A stretch of DNA of 64,000 nucleotides, from positions 21,296 to 85,295 of the forward strand of contig JAJQCW010000057.1 of assembly GCA_021202515.1 (NCBI GenBank), read 5' to 3'. This DNA is from Clostridiales bacterium. Its GTDB lineage: Bacteria; Bacillota; Clostridia; Oscillospirales; Oscillospiraceae. Shown one piece after another: positions 49,577-58,987 of the stretch. Every line of letters starts with the position of its first letter. The stretch's first letter is position 1. The translations under genes were made by a program, and so were the position numbers. Under the pieces are notes generated by a model. That model had not been told where the DNA came from and made no database searches. It saw only the letters and a program-made list of their open reading frames with translations.

Positions 49577-50803
49577 ATGGATTTAGCGATTTATCCCCAC
49601 AAGCTACAGGGGACGGTGACGCCGCCCCCTTCCAAGAGCCAGGCCCACCGCGCCATCATCTGCGCGGCGCTGGCCGAGGGGGAGAGCCTAATTTTGAACT
49701 TGCAGCTCTCCCAGGATATCCACGCCACCCTGAACTGTATGCGCGCCCTGGGCGCGGAGGCTGCGGAGCATGGCGGCATCATCACCGGGGCCAACGCCCG
49801 CCGGGGCAAAATGCGGCCCCTGCCGGAACTGGACTGCTGTGAATCCGGCTCCACCCTGCGGTTCCTCATCCCCATCGCCCTGGTGGTGGCGGGAGGCGGC
49901 GTGTTCAGTGGCCGCGGGCGGCTGATGGAGCGGCCTCAGCGCCCCTACCGGGAGCTGTTCCAGGAGCGGGGCATCCGCTTTGAGCGGCGAAACGGCAAAA
50001 TCGAGGTGGAAGGAGAATTACAGCCCGGCACCTTCCGCATTGCGGGCAACGTGTCCTCCCAGTTCATCACGGGGCTGCTCTTCGCCCTGCCTCTGCTGGA
50101 GGCCGATTCCGACATCGTCCTCACCACGGAGCTGGAATCCGCCGGGTATATCGACTCCACCATCGTGGCCCAAAAGCTGTTCGGCGTCACAGTGGAGCGG
50201 ACAGAGACCGGTTGGCACGTCCCCGGAAACCAGCATTACCGGGCCGCCAAGGGGCCGGTGATGATCGACGCGGACTACTCCAACGCCGCCTTTTATATCA
50301 TCGCCAACGGCCTGGGCAACGACATCCAGGTCTGCGACATGAACCCCATGACCTGTCAGGGGGACAAAATCATCGTGGAGCAGGAGGCGCTGCTGGACCA
50401 GCCTGGCGAGGTGGTCATCGACGTGCGGCAATGCCCCGACCTGGTCCCCGCCCTGGCGGGACGGGCGGCTCTCCGGGACGGACAGGTGACAAAAATCGTC
50501 AACGCCGCCCGGCTGCGCATCAAGGAGAGCGACCGGCTGGATACCGTCACCACCGAGCTGAACAAGCTGGGGGCCAAAGTGGAGCAGACCCCCGACTCCC
50601 TCATCATCACCGGGGTGAAACAGCTCCACGGCGGCGTGGTGAACAGCCACAACGACCACCGCATCGCCATGATGCTGGCGATGGTGGCCAGCGCCGCCAC
50701 CGACCGGGTGATTTTGCAGGACGCGGGCAGCGTCGCCAAGTCCCACCCCGGCTTTTGGGAACATTACTACCGGCTGGGCGGACAGTTCAGCATCTGGGAT
50801 TAA
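49577..50803 (+). CDS. aroA: 3-phosphoshikimate 1-carboxyvinyltransferase (EPSP synthase)
   Basis: A 408-aa enzyme that transfers enolpyruvyl from PEP to shikimate-3-phosphate. PPPSKSQAHRAI (substrate lysine) at the N terminus, CCESGSTLRFLIPIA where class I enzymes have GNAGT, RLMERPQRPY, GNVSSQFITGLL, DYSNAAFYI, RLRIKESDRL and NDHRIAMMLA. The N-terminal and C-terminal halves make the two lobes closing on substrate. ATG 49577 is the family start; the track extends 36 codons into a repeat. aroC follows 12 bp later. Confidence 0.95.
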   Translation: MDLAIYPHKLQGTVTPPPSKSQAHRAIICAALAEGESLILNLQLSQDIHATLNCMRALGAEAAEHGGIITGANARRGKMRPLPELDCCESGSTLRFLIPIALVVAGGGVFSGRGRLMERPQRPYRELFQERGIRFERRNGKIEVEGELQPGTFRIAGNVSSQFITGLLFALPLLEADSDIVLTTELESAGYIDSTIVAQKLFGVTVERTETGWHVPGNQHYRAAKGPVMIDADYSNAAFYIIANGLGNDIQVCDMNPMTCQGDKIIVEQEALLDQPGEVVIDVRQCPDLVPALAGRAALRDGQVTKIVNAARLRIKESDRLDTVTTELNKLGAKVEQTPDSLIITGVKQLHGGVVNSHNDHRIAMMLAMVASAATDRVILQDAGSVAKSHPGFWEHYYRLGGQFSIWD

Positions 50804-50815
50804 GGAGAGAGCGAT

Positions 50816-51877
50816 ATGAAACACACGATTTTTGGCGAGTCCCACGGCCTCGCCGTGGGCGTGTCCCTGTCCGGCGTGCCGTCGGGCATCGAGCTGGACA
50901 TGGACGAAATTGCCTTTGAGATGAGCCGCCGCGCCCCCGGCAAAAGTCCCCTCTCCACCGCCCGGAAGGAGGCGGACGTGCCGGAAATTCTCTCCGGCGT
51001 GTTCGAGGGCATGACCACGGGGACCCCCCTCTGCGCCATCATCCACAACACCGACACCCGCAGCAAGGACTACGCCAAAACCAAGGATCTGGCCCGGCCC
51101 GGTCACGCCGATTACGCTGGATTCATGCGCTATCAGGGCTATAACGACTACCGGGGCGGCGGACACTTCTCCGCCCGGCTGACGGCTCCGCTGGTGTTCG
51201 CTGGGGCGGTGGCCAAGCAGATTCTGGCCCAGGAGGGTGTCAAGGTGGGCGCGCACATCCAGCAGGTGGCGGGCATTGAGGATGCGGCCTTCGACGCCGA
51301 GGCGTATCCCCTCTGCGGCGACCTGTTTTACACCGTGGCCCACAAGGACTTCCCCGTTCTGGTGGACGAGCAGGGCCAGAAAATGCAGGAGGCCATTCTC
51401 GCTGCCAAGAACGACTGCGACTCGGTGGGCGGCGTTATCGAGTGCGCCGTGCTGGGCCTGCCCGCCGGACTGGGCGCGCCGGACTACGGCGAAAACGTGG
51501 AGGGCATCTTTGCGCAGCAGCTCTTTGCCGTCCCGGCGGTGAAGGGCGTGGCCTTTGGCGTGGGCTACGGCTGCGCCGGGCTGCGAGGCAGCCAGATGAA
51601 CGACCCCCTCTATATGCGGGGCGGCGACGTGCGCACCCGCACCAACTACAACGGCGGCGTCAACGGCGGCATCACCAACGGAATGCCCGTCACCTTCACG
51701 GTGGCCGTCCGGCCCACCCCGTCCATCGCCAAGGAGCAGGACACGGTGAACCTGGACACCATGCAGAACGCCAAGCTCCGCATCGAGGGGCGGCACGACC
51801 CCTGCGTGGTCCACCGGGCGGTGCCGGTCATCGAGGCGGCGGCGGCGCTGGCCACCTGCGAGCTGCTGGGCATCTGA
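50816..51877 (+). CDS. aroC: Chorismate synthase
   Basis: A 353-aa FMN-dependent lyase that forms chorismate from EPSP. FGESHGLAVGVSLSGVPSGIELD at the N terminus, RRAPGKSPLSTARKE, TPLCAIIHNTD, RPGHADYAGFMRYQGYNDYRGGGHFSARLTAP, and MNDPLYMRGG...GGVNGGITNG near 265-290 are the family blocks. HDPCVVHRAVPVIEAA is the C-terminal signature. ATG 50816 follows AAGGAGAGAGCGAT. pheA follows 32 bp later. Confidence 0.97.
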   Translation: MKHTIFGESHGLAVGVSLSGVPSGIELDMDEIAFEMSRRAPGKSPLSTARKEADVPEILSGVFEGMTTGTPLCAIIHNTDTRSKDYAKTKDLARPGHADYAGFMRYQGYNDYRGGGHFSARLTAPLVFAGAVAKQILAQEGVKVGAHIQQVAGIEDAAFDAEAYPLCGDLFYTVAHKDFPVLVDEQGQKMQEAILAAKNDCDSVGGVIECAVLGLPAGLGAPDYGENVEGIFAQQLFAVPAVKGVAFGVGYGCAGLRGSQMNDPLYMRGGDVRTRTNYNGGVNGGITNGMPVTFTVAVRPTPSIAKEQDTVNLDTMQNAKLRIEGRHDPCVVHRAVPVIEAAAALATCELLGI

Positions 51878-51909
51878 TTGCATACAGGGAAAGGAATCGG
51901 TAAGAGAAA

Positions 51910-53073
51910 ATGACTGAATTAGACGAACTGCGGGGAAAAATTGACGAAATCGACCGTCAAATCGTGGCCCTTTACGAGGAGCGGATGGATTGCTGCCGCC
52001 AGGTGGGGCTGTACAAGCTGCGCACCCAAATGCCCATCTTGGACTCCGGGCGGGAGACCGAGGTGCTGCGGGGCAAGACCGACCTGGTCAGCGACCCGGA
52101 GATGAAACCCTACGTCATCGCCCTGTTTGAGCAGATCATGGCCCAGAGCCGCATGATCCAGACCAAGCTCATCAACGCCTGGAGCCCCGCCAAGGAGCGG
52201 GCTTACAGCGAGTACCAGGAGGCCATGAACAGCGGCAACTGGTTCCCGGAGTCGGACCGCATCATCTACCAGGGCCAGCCGGGAGCCTACGGCGAAGAGG
52301 CCACCATCCAGCTCTTTGGCGAGGACTGCGACCGCACCCCGGCACGGAGCTTCGAGGGCGTGTTTGTGGCCATCCGGGAGGGGCTGGGCGGTTACGGCGT
52401 GCTGCCCATTGAGAACAGCTCCACCGGCTCCATCAACGATGTGTATGACCTGCTGGGCAAATATGGCTGCTCCATCGTGGGCGAGACCATTGTGCGGGTG
52501 GAGCACTGCCTGATGGGGGTCCCCGGCTCCAGCCTGGGCAGCATCACCGACGTGTACTCCCACGAGCAGGGCTTCTCCCAGTGCCGGGAGTTTTTGAACA
52601 CCTTCCCCCAGTGGAACCAGAACGTGGAGGCCAACACCGCCGCCTCCGCCAAGATGGTGGCCAAGCTGAACGACCCCTCCAGGGCAGCCATCGCCAGCCG
52701 CCGGGCGGCCAAGCTCTACGGGCTGGACATCCTGGCGGAGAAGATCAACTACAACTCCAACAACTACACCCGCTTCGTGGTAGTGGCGGAAAAGCCCCGC
52801 ATCAGCCAGAAGGCGGACAAGATCAGCGTGATTTTCACCGTTCCCCACACAGAGGGCAGTCTGCACCGCATTTTGTCCGTGTTCGCCGCCAACGGCCTGA
52901 ACCTGCTGAAGCTGGAGTCCCGCCCCATTCCGGGCAGAAGCTGGGAGTACAACTTCTTTGCGGACTTCGCCGGAAACCTCCACAACGAGGGGATGGACGC
53001 GGTCATTCACCAGCTCATCGACGAGACGCTGAGCTTCCATATCCTCGGTAACTACGAAAAGAGCGCGGATTAA
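51910..53073 (+). CDS. pheA: Bifunctional chorismate mutase / prephenate dehydratase
   Basis: A 387-aa P-protein leading to phenylpyruvate and phenylalanine. AroQ-type mutase helices (about 1-90: LDELRGKIDEIDRQIVALYEERM), prephenate dehydratase domain (about 115-290) with YQGQPGAYGE, PIENSSTGSINDVYDLL and the catalytic threonine in NYTRFVVV, and a C-terminal ACT domain (about 300-380) with LKLESRPI, the phenylalanine-binding motif, so product inhibition is expected. Last gene of the operon, followed by a strong terminator. tyrA and trp genes are not in the window. Confidence 0.96.
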   Translation: MTELDELRGKIDEIDRQIVALYEERMDCCRQVGLYKLRTQMPILDSGRETEVLRGKTDLVSDPEMKPYVIALFEQIMAQSRMIQTKLINAWSPAKERAYSEYQEAMNSGNWFPESDRIIYQGQPGAYGEEATIQLFGEDCDRTPARSFEGVFVAIREGLGGYGVLPIENSSTGSINDVYDLLGKYGCSIVGETIVRVEHCLMGVPGSSLGSITDVYSHEQGFSQCREFLNTFPQWNQNVEANTAASAKMVAKLNDPSRAAIASRRAAKLYGLDILAEKINYNSNNYTRFVVVAEKPRISQKADKISVIFTVPHTEGSLHRILSVFAANGLNLLKLESRPIPGRSWEYNFFADFAGNLHNEGMDAVIHQLIDETLSFHILGNYEKSAD

Positions 53074-53105
53074 ACCATACTGGTTTGCCGTTTCAATCAG
53101 CCTTG

Positions 53106-53142
53106 CCCCCTCCGCCATGCGAAGCATGGCGGAGGGGGTTTT
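53106..53142 (+). terminator. Terminator of the aro operon
   Basis: A perfect 15-bp stem CCCCCTCCGCCATGC/GCATGGCGGAGGGGG with a GAA loop and TTTT. Confidence 0.92.
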
Positions 53143-53265
53143 AGCACATAAATGAGGAAACGAGATGACCAGAAAAATTTTCTGTGTTTTCCGGCTGCAA
53201 TGACAGACAAGGCCGCTGCAAAGAAATACCCGACAAAAAAATTTCTGAAAACCGGCAAAAACCAC

Positions 53266-53294
53266 TTGCGTTCGTTGGAAAAATGTTGTATGAT
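53266..53294 (+). promoter_or_regulatory. Promoter of rpsB-tsf
   Basis: TTGCGT (53266-53271), 17-nt spacer, TATGAT (53289-53294), leaving a leader of about 110 nt before rpsB. Confidence 0.75.
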
Positions 53295-53299
53295 AGCAA

Positions 53300-53400
53300 C
53301 CGTGATTACGCACACCAGGGGGATTCTGCGCCCTGTGCCGTCCCAAAGGGGTGGTGGACGCGGGAGATGAACCGGGTGGAGGTAACAACAAAACAAGGAG
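53300..53400 (+). promoter_or_regulatory. rpsB 5' leader, possible autoregulatory structure
   Basis: The leader is GC-rich with a GTCCC-AAA-GGGGTGG hairpin-like stretch and AGATGAACCGGGTGGAGG before the AAGGAGG site. Ribosomal protein S2 leaders are often autoregulated; whether this one is can not be decided by eye. Confidence 0.35.
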
Positions 53401-53410
53401 GAATTTATCC

Positions 53411-54112
<702 letters not shown>

Positions 54113-54135
54113 TAGAAGTAACTGTACCATTTTCA

Positions 54136-54156
54136 TGCCCGCCTGCGGGCGGGCAT
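54136..54156 (+). terminator. Hairpin between rpsB and tsf
   Basis: ATGCCCGCC/GGCGGGCAT, 9-bp stem with a TGC loop, followed by TTACC only. Without a real U-tract it is more likely an attenuating or mRNA-stabilising hairpin than a full terminator. Confidence 0.5.
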
Positions 54157-54184
54157 TTACCAACCGATACAGGAGGTTATAACA

Positions 54185-55120
54185 ATGGCAATTTCCGCTA
54201 AGACTGTAAAAGAGCTCCGGGAAATGACCGGCGTGGGCATGATGAAGTGCAAAGAGGCCCTGGTCGCCTGTGACGGCGACATGGACAAGGCCGTTGACTG
54301 GCTGCGGGAAAAGGGCCTGGCTGCTCAGGCCAAGAAGGCTTCCAAGGTCGCCTCTGAGGGCGTTTCCAAGGCGTATGTCATCGACGGCGTGGGCGTCATC
54401 ATCGAGGTCAACTCCCAGACCGACTTTGTCTCCAAGAACGCCACCTTCCAGGCTTTTGTGGACGATGTGGCTACCGTGGTTGCCACCGAGAACCCCGCCG
54501 ACGTGGAGGCCCTGAAAGCCGCCAACTATCCCGGCGAGGACCGCTCCGTGGACGCCGTCACCGCTGACCGTGTCCTCTCCATCGGCGAGAACATCCAGAT
54601 CCGCCGCTTCGTCCGCTATGACGACGGCATCAACGTGGCCTATGTCCACATGGGCGGCAAGATCGGCGTGCTGGTCAACCTGAAGGCCGAGGGCATTGAG
54701 GACACCGCTGCTGTCGCTGAGCTGGGCAAGGACCTGGCTATGCAGATTGCCGCTATGAGCCCCTCCTATGTCTCCTCCGACGAGATCCCTGCTGAGGAAG
54801 TGGAGAAGGAGAAGGCCGTTCAGTTGGCCAAGGCCATCGAAGAGGGCAAGGGCAACACCAAGGTCCCCGAGGCCAAGCGCAAGATGATCGCCGAGAACAA
54901 GGTCAAGGGCCGTATGAACAACTTCTACGCCGAGGTCTGCCTGCTGAACCAGCAGTATGTCAAGGAGAACAAGACCACCGTGGAGCAGCACGTCAAGGCC
55001 GTCGCCAAGCAGTTGGGCGGCAAGATCCAGGTCGTCAAGTTCACCCGCTTCGTCACCGGCGAGGGCATCGAGAAGAAAGAGGAGAACTTCGCGGACGAAG
55101 TTGCCTCTATGATCAAGTAA
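54185..55120 (+). CDS. tsf: Elongation factor Ts
   Basis: A 311-aa nucleotide exchange factor for EF-Tu. N-terminal UBA-like domain KTVKELREMTGVGMMKCKEALVACDGDMDKAVDWLREKG, then the core domain with EVNSQTDFVSKN, the motif that contacts the EF-Tu magnesium site, and a C-terminal coiled-coil/dimer region. ATG 54185 follows ACAGGAGGTTATAACA. Codon use is strongly biased, as in rpsB, as expected for highly expressed genes. Confidence 0.98.
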   Translation: MAISAKTVKELREMTGVGMMKCKEALVACDGDMDKAVDWLREKGLAAQAKKASKVASEGVSKAYVIDGVGVIIEVNSQTDFVSKNATFQAFVDDVATVVATENPADVEALKAANYPGEDRSVDAVTADRVLSIGENIQIRRFVRYDDGINVAYVHMGGKIGVLVNLKAEGIEDTAAVAELGKDLAMQIAAMSPSYVSSDEIPAEEVEKEKAVQLAKAIEEGKGNTKVPEAKRKMIAENKVKGRMNNFYAEVCLLNQQYVKENKTTVEQHVKAVAKQLGGKIQVVKFTRFVTGEGIEKKEENFADEVASMIK

Positions 55121-55151
55121 TCAGGAACTCACCGTTCCACACAAAAATTTC

Positions 55152-55187
55152 AGCGCCTGTCCCTGAAAATGGGGCAGGCGCTTTTTT
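55152..55187 (+). terminator. Terminator of rpsB-tsf
   Basis: AGCGCCTGTCCC pairs with GGGGCAGGCGCT (12 bp, one G-U) followed by T6. Confidence 0.92.
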
Positions 55188-55229
55188 CGCGGTTTTTGGT
55201 TCGCGGCTTTTCCACTTTTTCTTTCCACC

Positions 55230-55299
55230 TGTAGGGGCGGCCCTTGGCCGCCCTGGGTAAGCAGGTGCTTTCTGCGGGCGGCCAAGGGCCGCCCCTACA
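55230..55299. repeat. Family 2 palindrome
   Basis: TGTAGGGGCGGCCCTTGGCC to GGCCAAGGGCCGCCCCTACA; lies between the convergent tsf and larC genes. Confidence 0.85.
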
Positions 55300-55322
55300 T
55301 ATACGGCAGAAAAAATGTCGTT

Positions 55323-56588
55323 TTACCGCCCCAAATCCACGCTATTCTGCACGATTTGAAATACCTCCGGGTAAGCCCGCCCGGTCTGACGGCAGAGGGC
55401 CGCCACGCTGTCATACTCCGGGTAGGCCCGCCGGGTGCCGTCAGGCAGGGTGCAAATTTTTACCTGGGCCGCCCCCAGAGGGGTGGAGACAGTCCGGTTC
55501 TCCCTGGGGAGGACCGTCCGCTCCATCTTCATCCGGCGGATGCCGATGGTGGTGGTCTCCGCGAAGAGAATACCCTCCAGAGTGGAGATGTCCTCCTCGT
55601 CACACAGCACGTCCAACTGATAGGCCGGGCGGTTTTTCTTCATATACACCGGGAAGAAGTGGACCTCCCTGGCTCCTGCGGCTTGCAGCCGCTCCATGGC
55701 ATAGCCCAGGGCCTCGCCGGTGCAGTCGTCCACGTTGGTCTCCAGCTTCCACACCGTCTCCTGGTGGACGTCCTCGCTGATGAGCATGGCCCGGAGCAGG
55801 CTGGGCCGTTCATAGGCCCGCTTCCCCGCGCCAATGCCGGTTTTCTCCACCTGGAACCGGTCGGGCAGGCGGAACTCCGTGGCAACGGCGGCGGCAATGG
55901 CCGCGCCGGTGGGGGTGACAAGCTCCCCCTCCGTGTCGCCAATGTGGAGGGGCAGGCCGTGGGCCTGGACAATGGCCAGCGTCGCCGGCACCGGTACCGG
56001 GATGACCCCGTGCTGGCAGCGGACAAACCCCCGCCCTTCGTTCAGGCGGGGCAGGATGACCCGCTCGATGTCCAAATCGTCGAAGCAGACCGCCGCCGCC
56101 ACGATATCCACAATGGAGTCCACTGCGCCCACCTCGTGGAAGTGGACCTCGTCCAGCGGCACACCGTGGGCCTTGGCCTCGGCCTGGGCCAGGATGGTGA
56201 AGATGCGCTCCGCCAATTCCCTGGCCCTGGGCGTCAGGTCCCCGTGGCGGATGATGTGCAAAATTTCCGGCAGGTTCCGGTGGGGGTGGTCGTGGGTGTG
56301 GTGTTCTCCGTGATCGTGGGGGTGTTCATGGGGATGTTCCCCGTGACCGTAGAGGTATACCATATCGTGGTCGTGGTTCTCGTGGGCCTCGTCCAGCAGC
56401 ACGGCGAAGTCACAGGCGTCCAGGCCGGATTTTTTCACCCGGCTGATGCGCAGTTGATAGCCCGTCAGCGGCAGACTGTTCAGGGCCTTGTGCAGCACCG
56501 CCACATCCGCGCCCAGGTCCAGCAGGGCGGCCACGGTCATGTCGCCGCTGATGCCGGTGGAGCAGTCCAGATAGAGCGTTTTTCCCAT
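55323..56588 (-). CDS. larC: LarC-type nickel insertion protein (pyridinium-3,5-bisthiocarboxylate mononucleotide nickel chelatase)
   Basis: A 421-aa protein of the DUF111/LarC family that inserts nickel into the pincer cofactor of lactate racemase-like enzymes. TLYLDCSTGISGDMTVAALLDLGAD is the signature start. A metal-binding His-rich stretch (about 68-107, HGEHPHEHPHDHGEHHTHDH) follows, then VHFHEVGAVDSIVDIV and VPVPVPATLAI; TGAAI and LETNVDDCTGE come next. In Lactiplantibacillus LarC is made by ribosomal frameshifting; here the frame is continuous. larA, larB and larE are not in the window. It starts 6 bp after the aldo/keto reductase gene, so they form an operon. ATG 56588 follows GAGGGGTAAAC. 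Confidence 0.92.
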   Translation of the reverse strand: MGKTLYLDCSTGISGDMTVAALLDLGADVAVLHKALNSLPLTGYQLRISRVKKSGLDACDFAVLLDEAHENHDHDMVYLYGHGEHPHEHPHDHGEHHTHDHPHRNLPEILHIIRHGDLTPRARELAERIFTILAQAEAKAHGVPLDEVHFHEVGAVDSIVDIVAAAVCFDDLDIERVILPRLNEGRGFVRCQHGVIPVPVPATLAIVQAHGLPLHIGDTEGELVTPTGAAIAAAVATEFRLPDRFQVEKTGIGAGKRAYERPSLLRAMLISEDVHQETVWKLETNVDDCTGEALGYAMERLQAAGAREVHFFPVYMKKNRPAYQLDVLCDEEDISTLEGILFAETTTIGIRRMKMERTVLPRENRTVSTPLGAAQVKICTLPDGTRRAYPEYDSVAALCRQTGRAYPEVFQIVQNSVDLGR

Positions 56589-56594
56589 CGCGGT

Positions 56595-57713
56595 TTACCC
56601 CTCCAACTGCTTCGCCACGGCCTTGAGCTGGTCCACGATGTGGATGTGCTGGGGGCAGTGCCGCTCGCACTGGCGGCAGGCGATGCAGTCTGACGCCTTG
56701 CCCTTGCCCTGCTCCTGCTGGAAGCTGCGGTACTGGGCCAGGGTGTCGTCGCTGGGACGGCCCTCTTTCAGGCTCTGGTTGTAGAGGGCGAAGTAGTCGG
56801 GGATGGCAATTTGCTTGGGGCAGCCCTCTGTGCAGTAGCGGCAGGCGGTGCAGGGTACCTGCATGTCCTCCTGGATGATTCTGGTCACCTGGCGGAGCAT
56901 AGCAGTCTCGCCGGCGGTCAGGGGCTGGAAGTCCCGCATATAGCTGGTGTTGTCCTGCATCTGGCCCAGGTCGGACATGCCGGAGAGCACCATAAACACG
57001 TTCTCCTGGCTGGCGGCGTAGCGCACCGCCCAGGAAGCCACGCTCATGTCCGGCTCTGCGGCCTTCATCAGGGCCTCCGCCGCCGCGGGGACCTTGGCCA
57101 GTGTGCCGCCCTTCACCGGCTCCATGACCACGATGGGCTTGCCGTGGCGGACACAGACCTCCTGGCACCGCCGGGACTGAACGGAGACGCTGTCCCAGTC
57201 CAGATAGTTGAGCTGGAGCTGAACGAACTCCACCTCTGGGTGCTCGGTGAGGATCTGGTCCAGCAGCTCCGGGCTGTCGTGGAAGGAGAAGCCCATTTTG
57301 CGGATCTTGCCCTCTTTTTTCATCTGGGACTGGAACCCAAAGCTGTCCAGCCGCTGGGCGGTGGCGTAGTTCTCCTGATTCAGACAGTGGAGCAGGTAGT
57401 AGTCGAAGTAGTCCACCCCCAGCTTTTCCATCTGCTCGTTGAAAATGCGGGGCTGGTCCTCCGGCTCCTTCAGCATCATGGTGGGCAGCTTGGTGGCGAT
57501 GGTGTAGCTGTCCCTGGGGTGCCGCTCCACCAGCACCTTGCGGAGCACTCTCTCGCTGGCGTAATTGTGGTACATATAGGCGGTGTCAAAATACGTAAAG
57601 CCCTGCTCCAGGAAGGAGTCCACCATCTGGCAGACCTGCTCCATGTCCACCGCCGTCTGGTCGGCGGCGTCGGTCAGGGGGAGGCGCATGGCGCCGAAGC
57701 CTAATTTTTTCAT
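56595..57713 (-). CDS. Aldo/keto reductase with C-terminal 2[4Fe-4S] domain
   Basis: A 372-aa cytosolic oxidoreductase. AKR barrel with LGFGAMRLPL, FDTAYMYHNYASERVLRKVL (catalytic Asp and Tyr), ATKLP, DYYLLHCLN and MEPVKGG; then an iron-sulfur domain with PCTACRYCTEGCPK and DCIACRQCERHCPQH, two CxxCxxCxxxC sets. Such ferredoxin-fused AKRs are common in anaerobes; substrate unknown. ATG 57713 follows AAAAGGAGATATACGTT; the track start adds 53 codons. It heads an operon with larC, and the link to lactate-type or other 2-hydroxy acid metabolism is a guess. Confidence 0.9.
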   Translation of the reverse strand: MKKLGFGAMRLPLTDAADQTAVDMEQVCQMVDSFLEQGFTYFDTAYMYHNYASERVLRKVLVERHPRDSYTIATKLPTMMLKEPEDQPRIFNEQMEKLGVDYFDYYLLHCLNQENYATAQRLDSFGFQSQMKKEGKIRKMGFSFHDSPELLDQILTEHPEVEFVQLQLNYLDWDSVSVQSRRCQEVCVRHGKPIVVMEPVKGGTLAKVPAAAEALMKAAEPDMSVASWAVRYAASQENVFMVLSGMSDLGQMQDNTSYMRDFQPLTAGETAMLRQVTRIIQEDMQVPCTACRYCTEGCPKQIAIPDYFALYNQSLKEGRPSDDTLAQYRSFQQEQGKGKASDCIACRQCERHCPQHIHIVDQLKAVAKQLEG

Positions 57714-57892
57714 AACGTATATCTCCTTTTGCGTATTCAGCCATAGTGTGGGTTGCGCGCTTATTCCTTTCCATAGTGTAGCACATTGGGGCGGGGCCGC
57801 GTCAAGTCCTGTTCGAGGGAAAGTGAGTGTTTGGTAAGAGCCGATTCGAAATAACCAACAAACATGATGCAAAGGGACAGTCTCGCAAATTG

Positions 57893-58198
57893 CTAAAACG
57901 GCCCGTGGTTATATTTGATTTGCGCGTACAACATCACGCCAAGGCCCACCACACAGCCGCCGATGATGACCGCGTCCAGGTTCCGGCTCGTCGCGGCTTC
58001 CAGCGCCGCCGTCACGATGGCGCACAGCCCGATAATGCCGGTGCCGACGCCCATCGCCCTGCCGTATTTGGGCGCGTCCTCGGCTGTCACCTTCCGGCGG
58101 TGATACCAGTGGATGGAGGAAATGTTGCCGCTAAAATTCATTCCGGCGAGAATCAGGAGAACCACCCCCAGCGCCAGAATGACCGCTGTTTTTCCCAT
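57893..58198 (-). CDS. Small membrane protein
   Basis: A 101-aa protein with three hydrophobic segments (about 4-22, 48-66, 74-92) and a conserved-looking loop NISSIHWYHRRKVTAEDAPKYGRAMG between the first two. I do not recognise a named family with confidence. ATG 58198 follows GGAAAGGGGTG. It lies 32 bp after the DUF2461 gene on the same strand, and may be cotranscribed with it. Confidence 0.65.
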   Translation of the reverse strand: MGKTAVILALGVVLLILAGMNFSGNISSIHWYHRRKVTAEDAPKYGRAMGVGTGIIGLCAIVTAALEAATSRNLDAVIIGGCVVGLGVMLYAQIKYNHGPF

Positions 58199-58230
58199 GT
58201 TTGCACCCCTTTCCCGTCATTGTGCATTGC

Positions 58231-58908
58231 TCATTCGATGGGCGGCTCCAGCTCCAGCGCCTTAAAATACTCATAATAGGGCAGCAGCCACTCGAACCCC
58301 TGGGCCACCTCGTCCACCAGCTCCGGGCCGAAGAAGGGGCTGTTTTCCTCGTACTCCTTCTCCGCGTGGAGACCCACGTTTTTCCGGTTGAACCAGGGCT
58401 GCAACAGGGGCGAGACCTCCCCCTTGCTGCGCTTGTACTCGTCCCCTTCCAGGGCAAACACCTTCTGGCGGTTCAGCCGCCGGGCCAGCTTCTCCAGCTT
58501 TTCCGGCTCCCGCAGGATGCGCCGCCGGTACTGCTCCATCATGGTGGGCGTGACCCGCCAGTAGCCCATACCATAGCCGTAGCCCTCCGGCCGGGCCTCG
58601 AAGTAAAAGCAGGGGAAACACGTCCAGTTTTCCACCGGGGGCCGCAGGGTGAACCACAGGTGGTCCTTGTACAGCCCGCCGTACTTCACCCGCCGGGCGT
58701 CCCGGTAAATGCGCGTCACCTTGACGTTCAACTCCAGATTTTTGTGTCCCTCCAGCAGACGCTCCTGCACGTCCGCCGCCAGCTCCTTCATGGGCTGGTA
58801 CAGTTCCCGCTCGTAGATTGGCTTGTGCTCCAAAAACCAGTCCCGCCGGTTGTTGAACCGGATGCCCCACATAAAAGAGATGGTCTCGTCTGTGAATCCC
58901 TGAAACAT
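58231..58908 (-). CDS. DUF2461-family protein
   Basis: A 225-aa cytosolic protein. The N-terminal pattern MFQGFTDETISFMWGIRFNNRRDWFLEHKPIYE and the later KVTRIYRDARRVKYGGLYKDHLWF match DUF2461, where F-NN-RDWF and R-I-x-RD-x-R are invariant. GYGMGYWRVTPTMMEQYRRRI follows. The function of the family is unknown. ATG 58908 follows CAGGAGAGAAAAAACA. It sits between the VanW gene and a small membrane protein, all on the minus strand. Confidence 0.85.
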   Translation of the reverse strand: MFQGFTDETISFMWGIRFNNRRDWFLEHKPIYERELYQPMKELAADVQERLLEGHKNLELNVKVTRIYRDARRVKYGGLYKDHLWFTLRPPVENWTCFPCFYFEARPEGYGYGMGYWRVTPTMMEQYRRRILREPEKLEKLARRLNRQKVFALEGDEYKRSKGEVSPLLQPWFNRKNVGLHAEKEYEENSPFFGPELVDEVAQGFEWLLPYYEYFKALELEPPIE

Positions 58909-58987
58909 TGTTTTTTCTCTCCTGTTTCTTTCCCGTATAGTTACGGCCCCGGCAAAACGCCGGAGCCGTTTGTTCTATCTCGCGCGG

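Noticed and set aside
58943-58969. Hairpin ACGGCCCCGGC/GCCGGAGCCGT as terminator of the VanW gene
   Set aside because: No U-tract follows on the minus strand, so terminator status is not supported.
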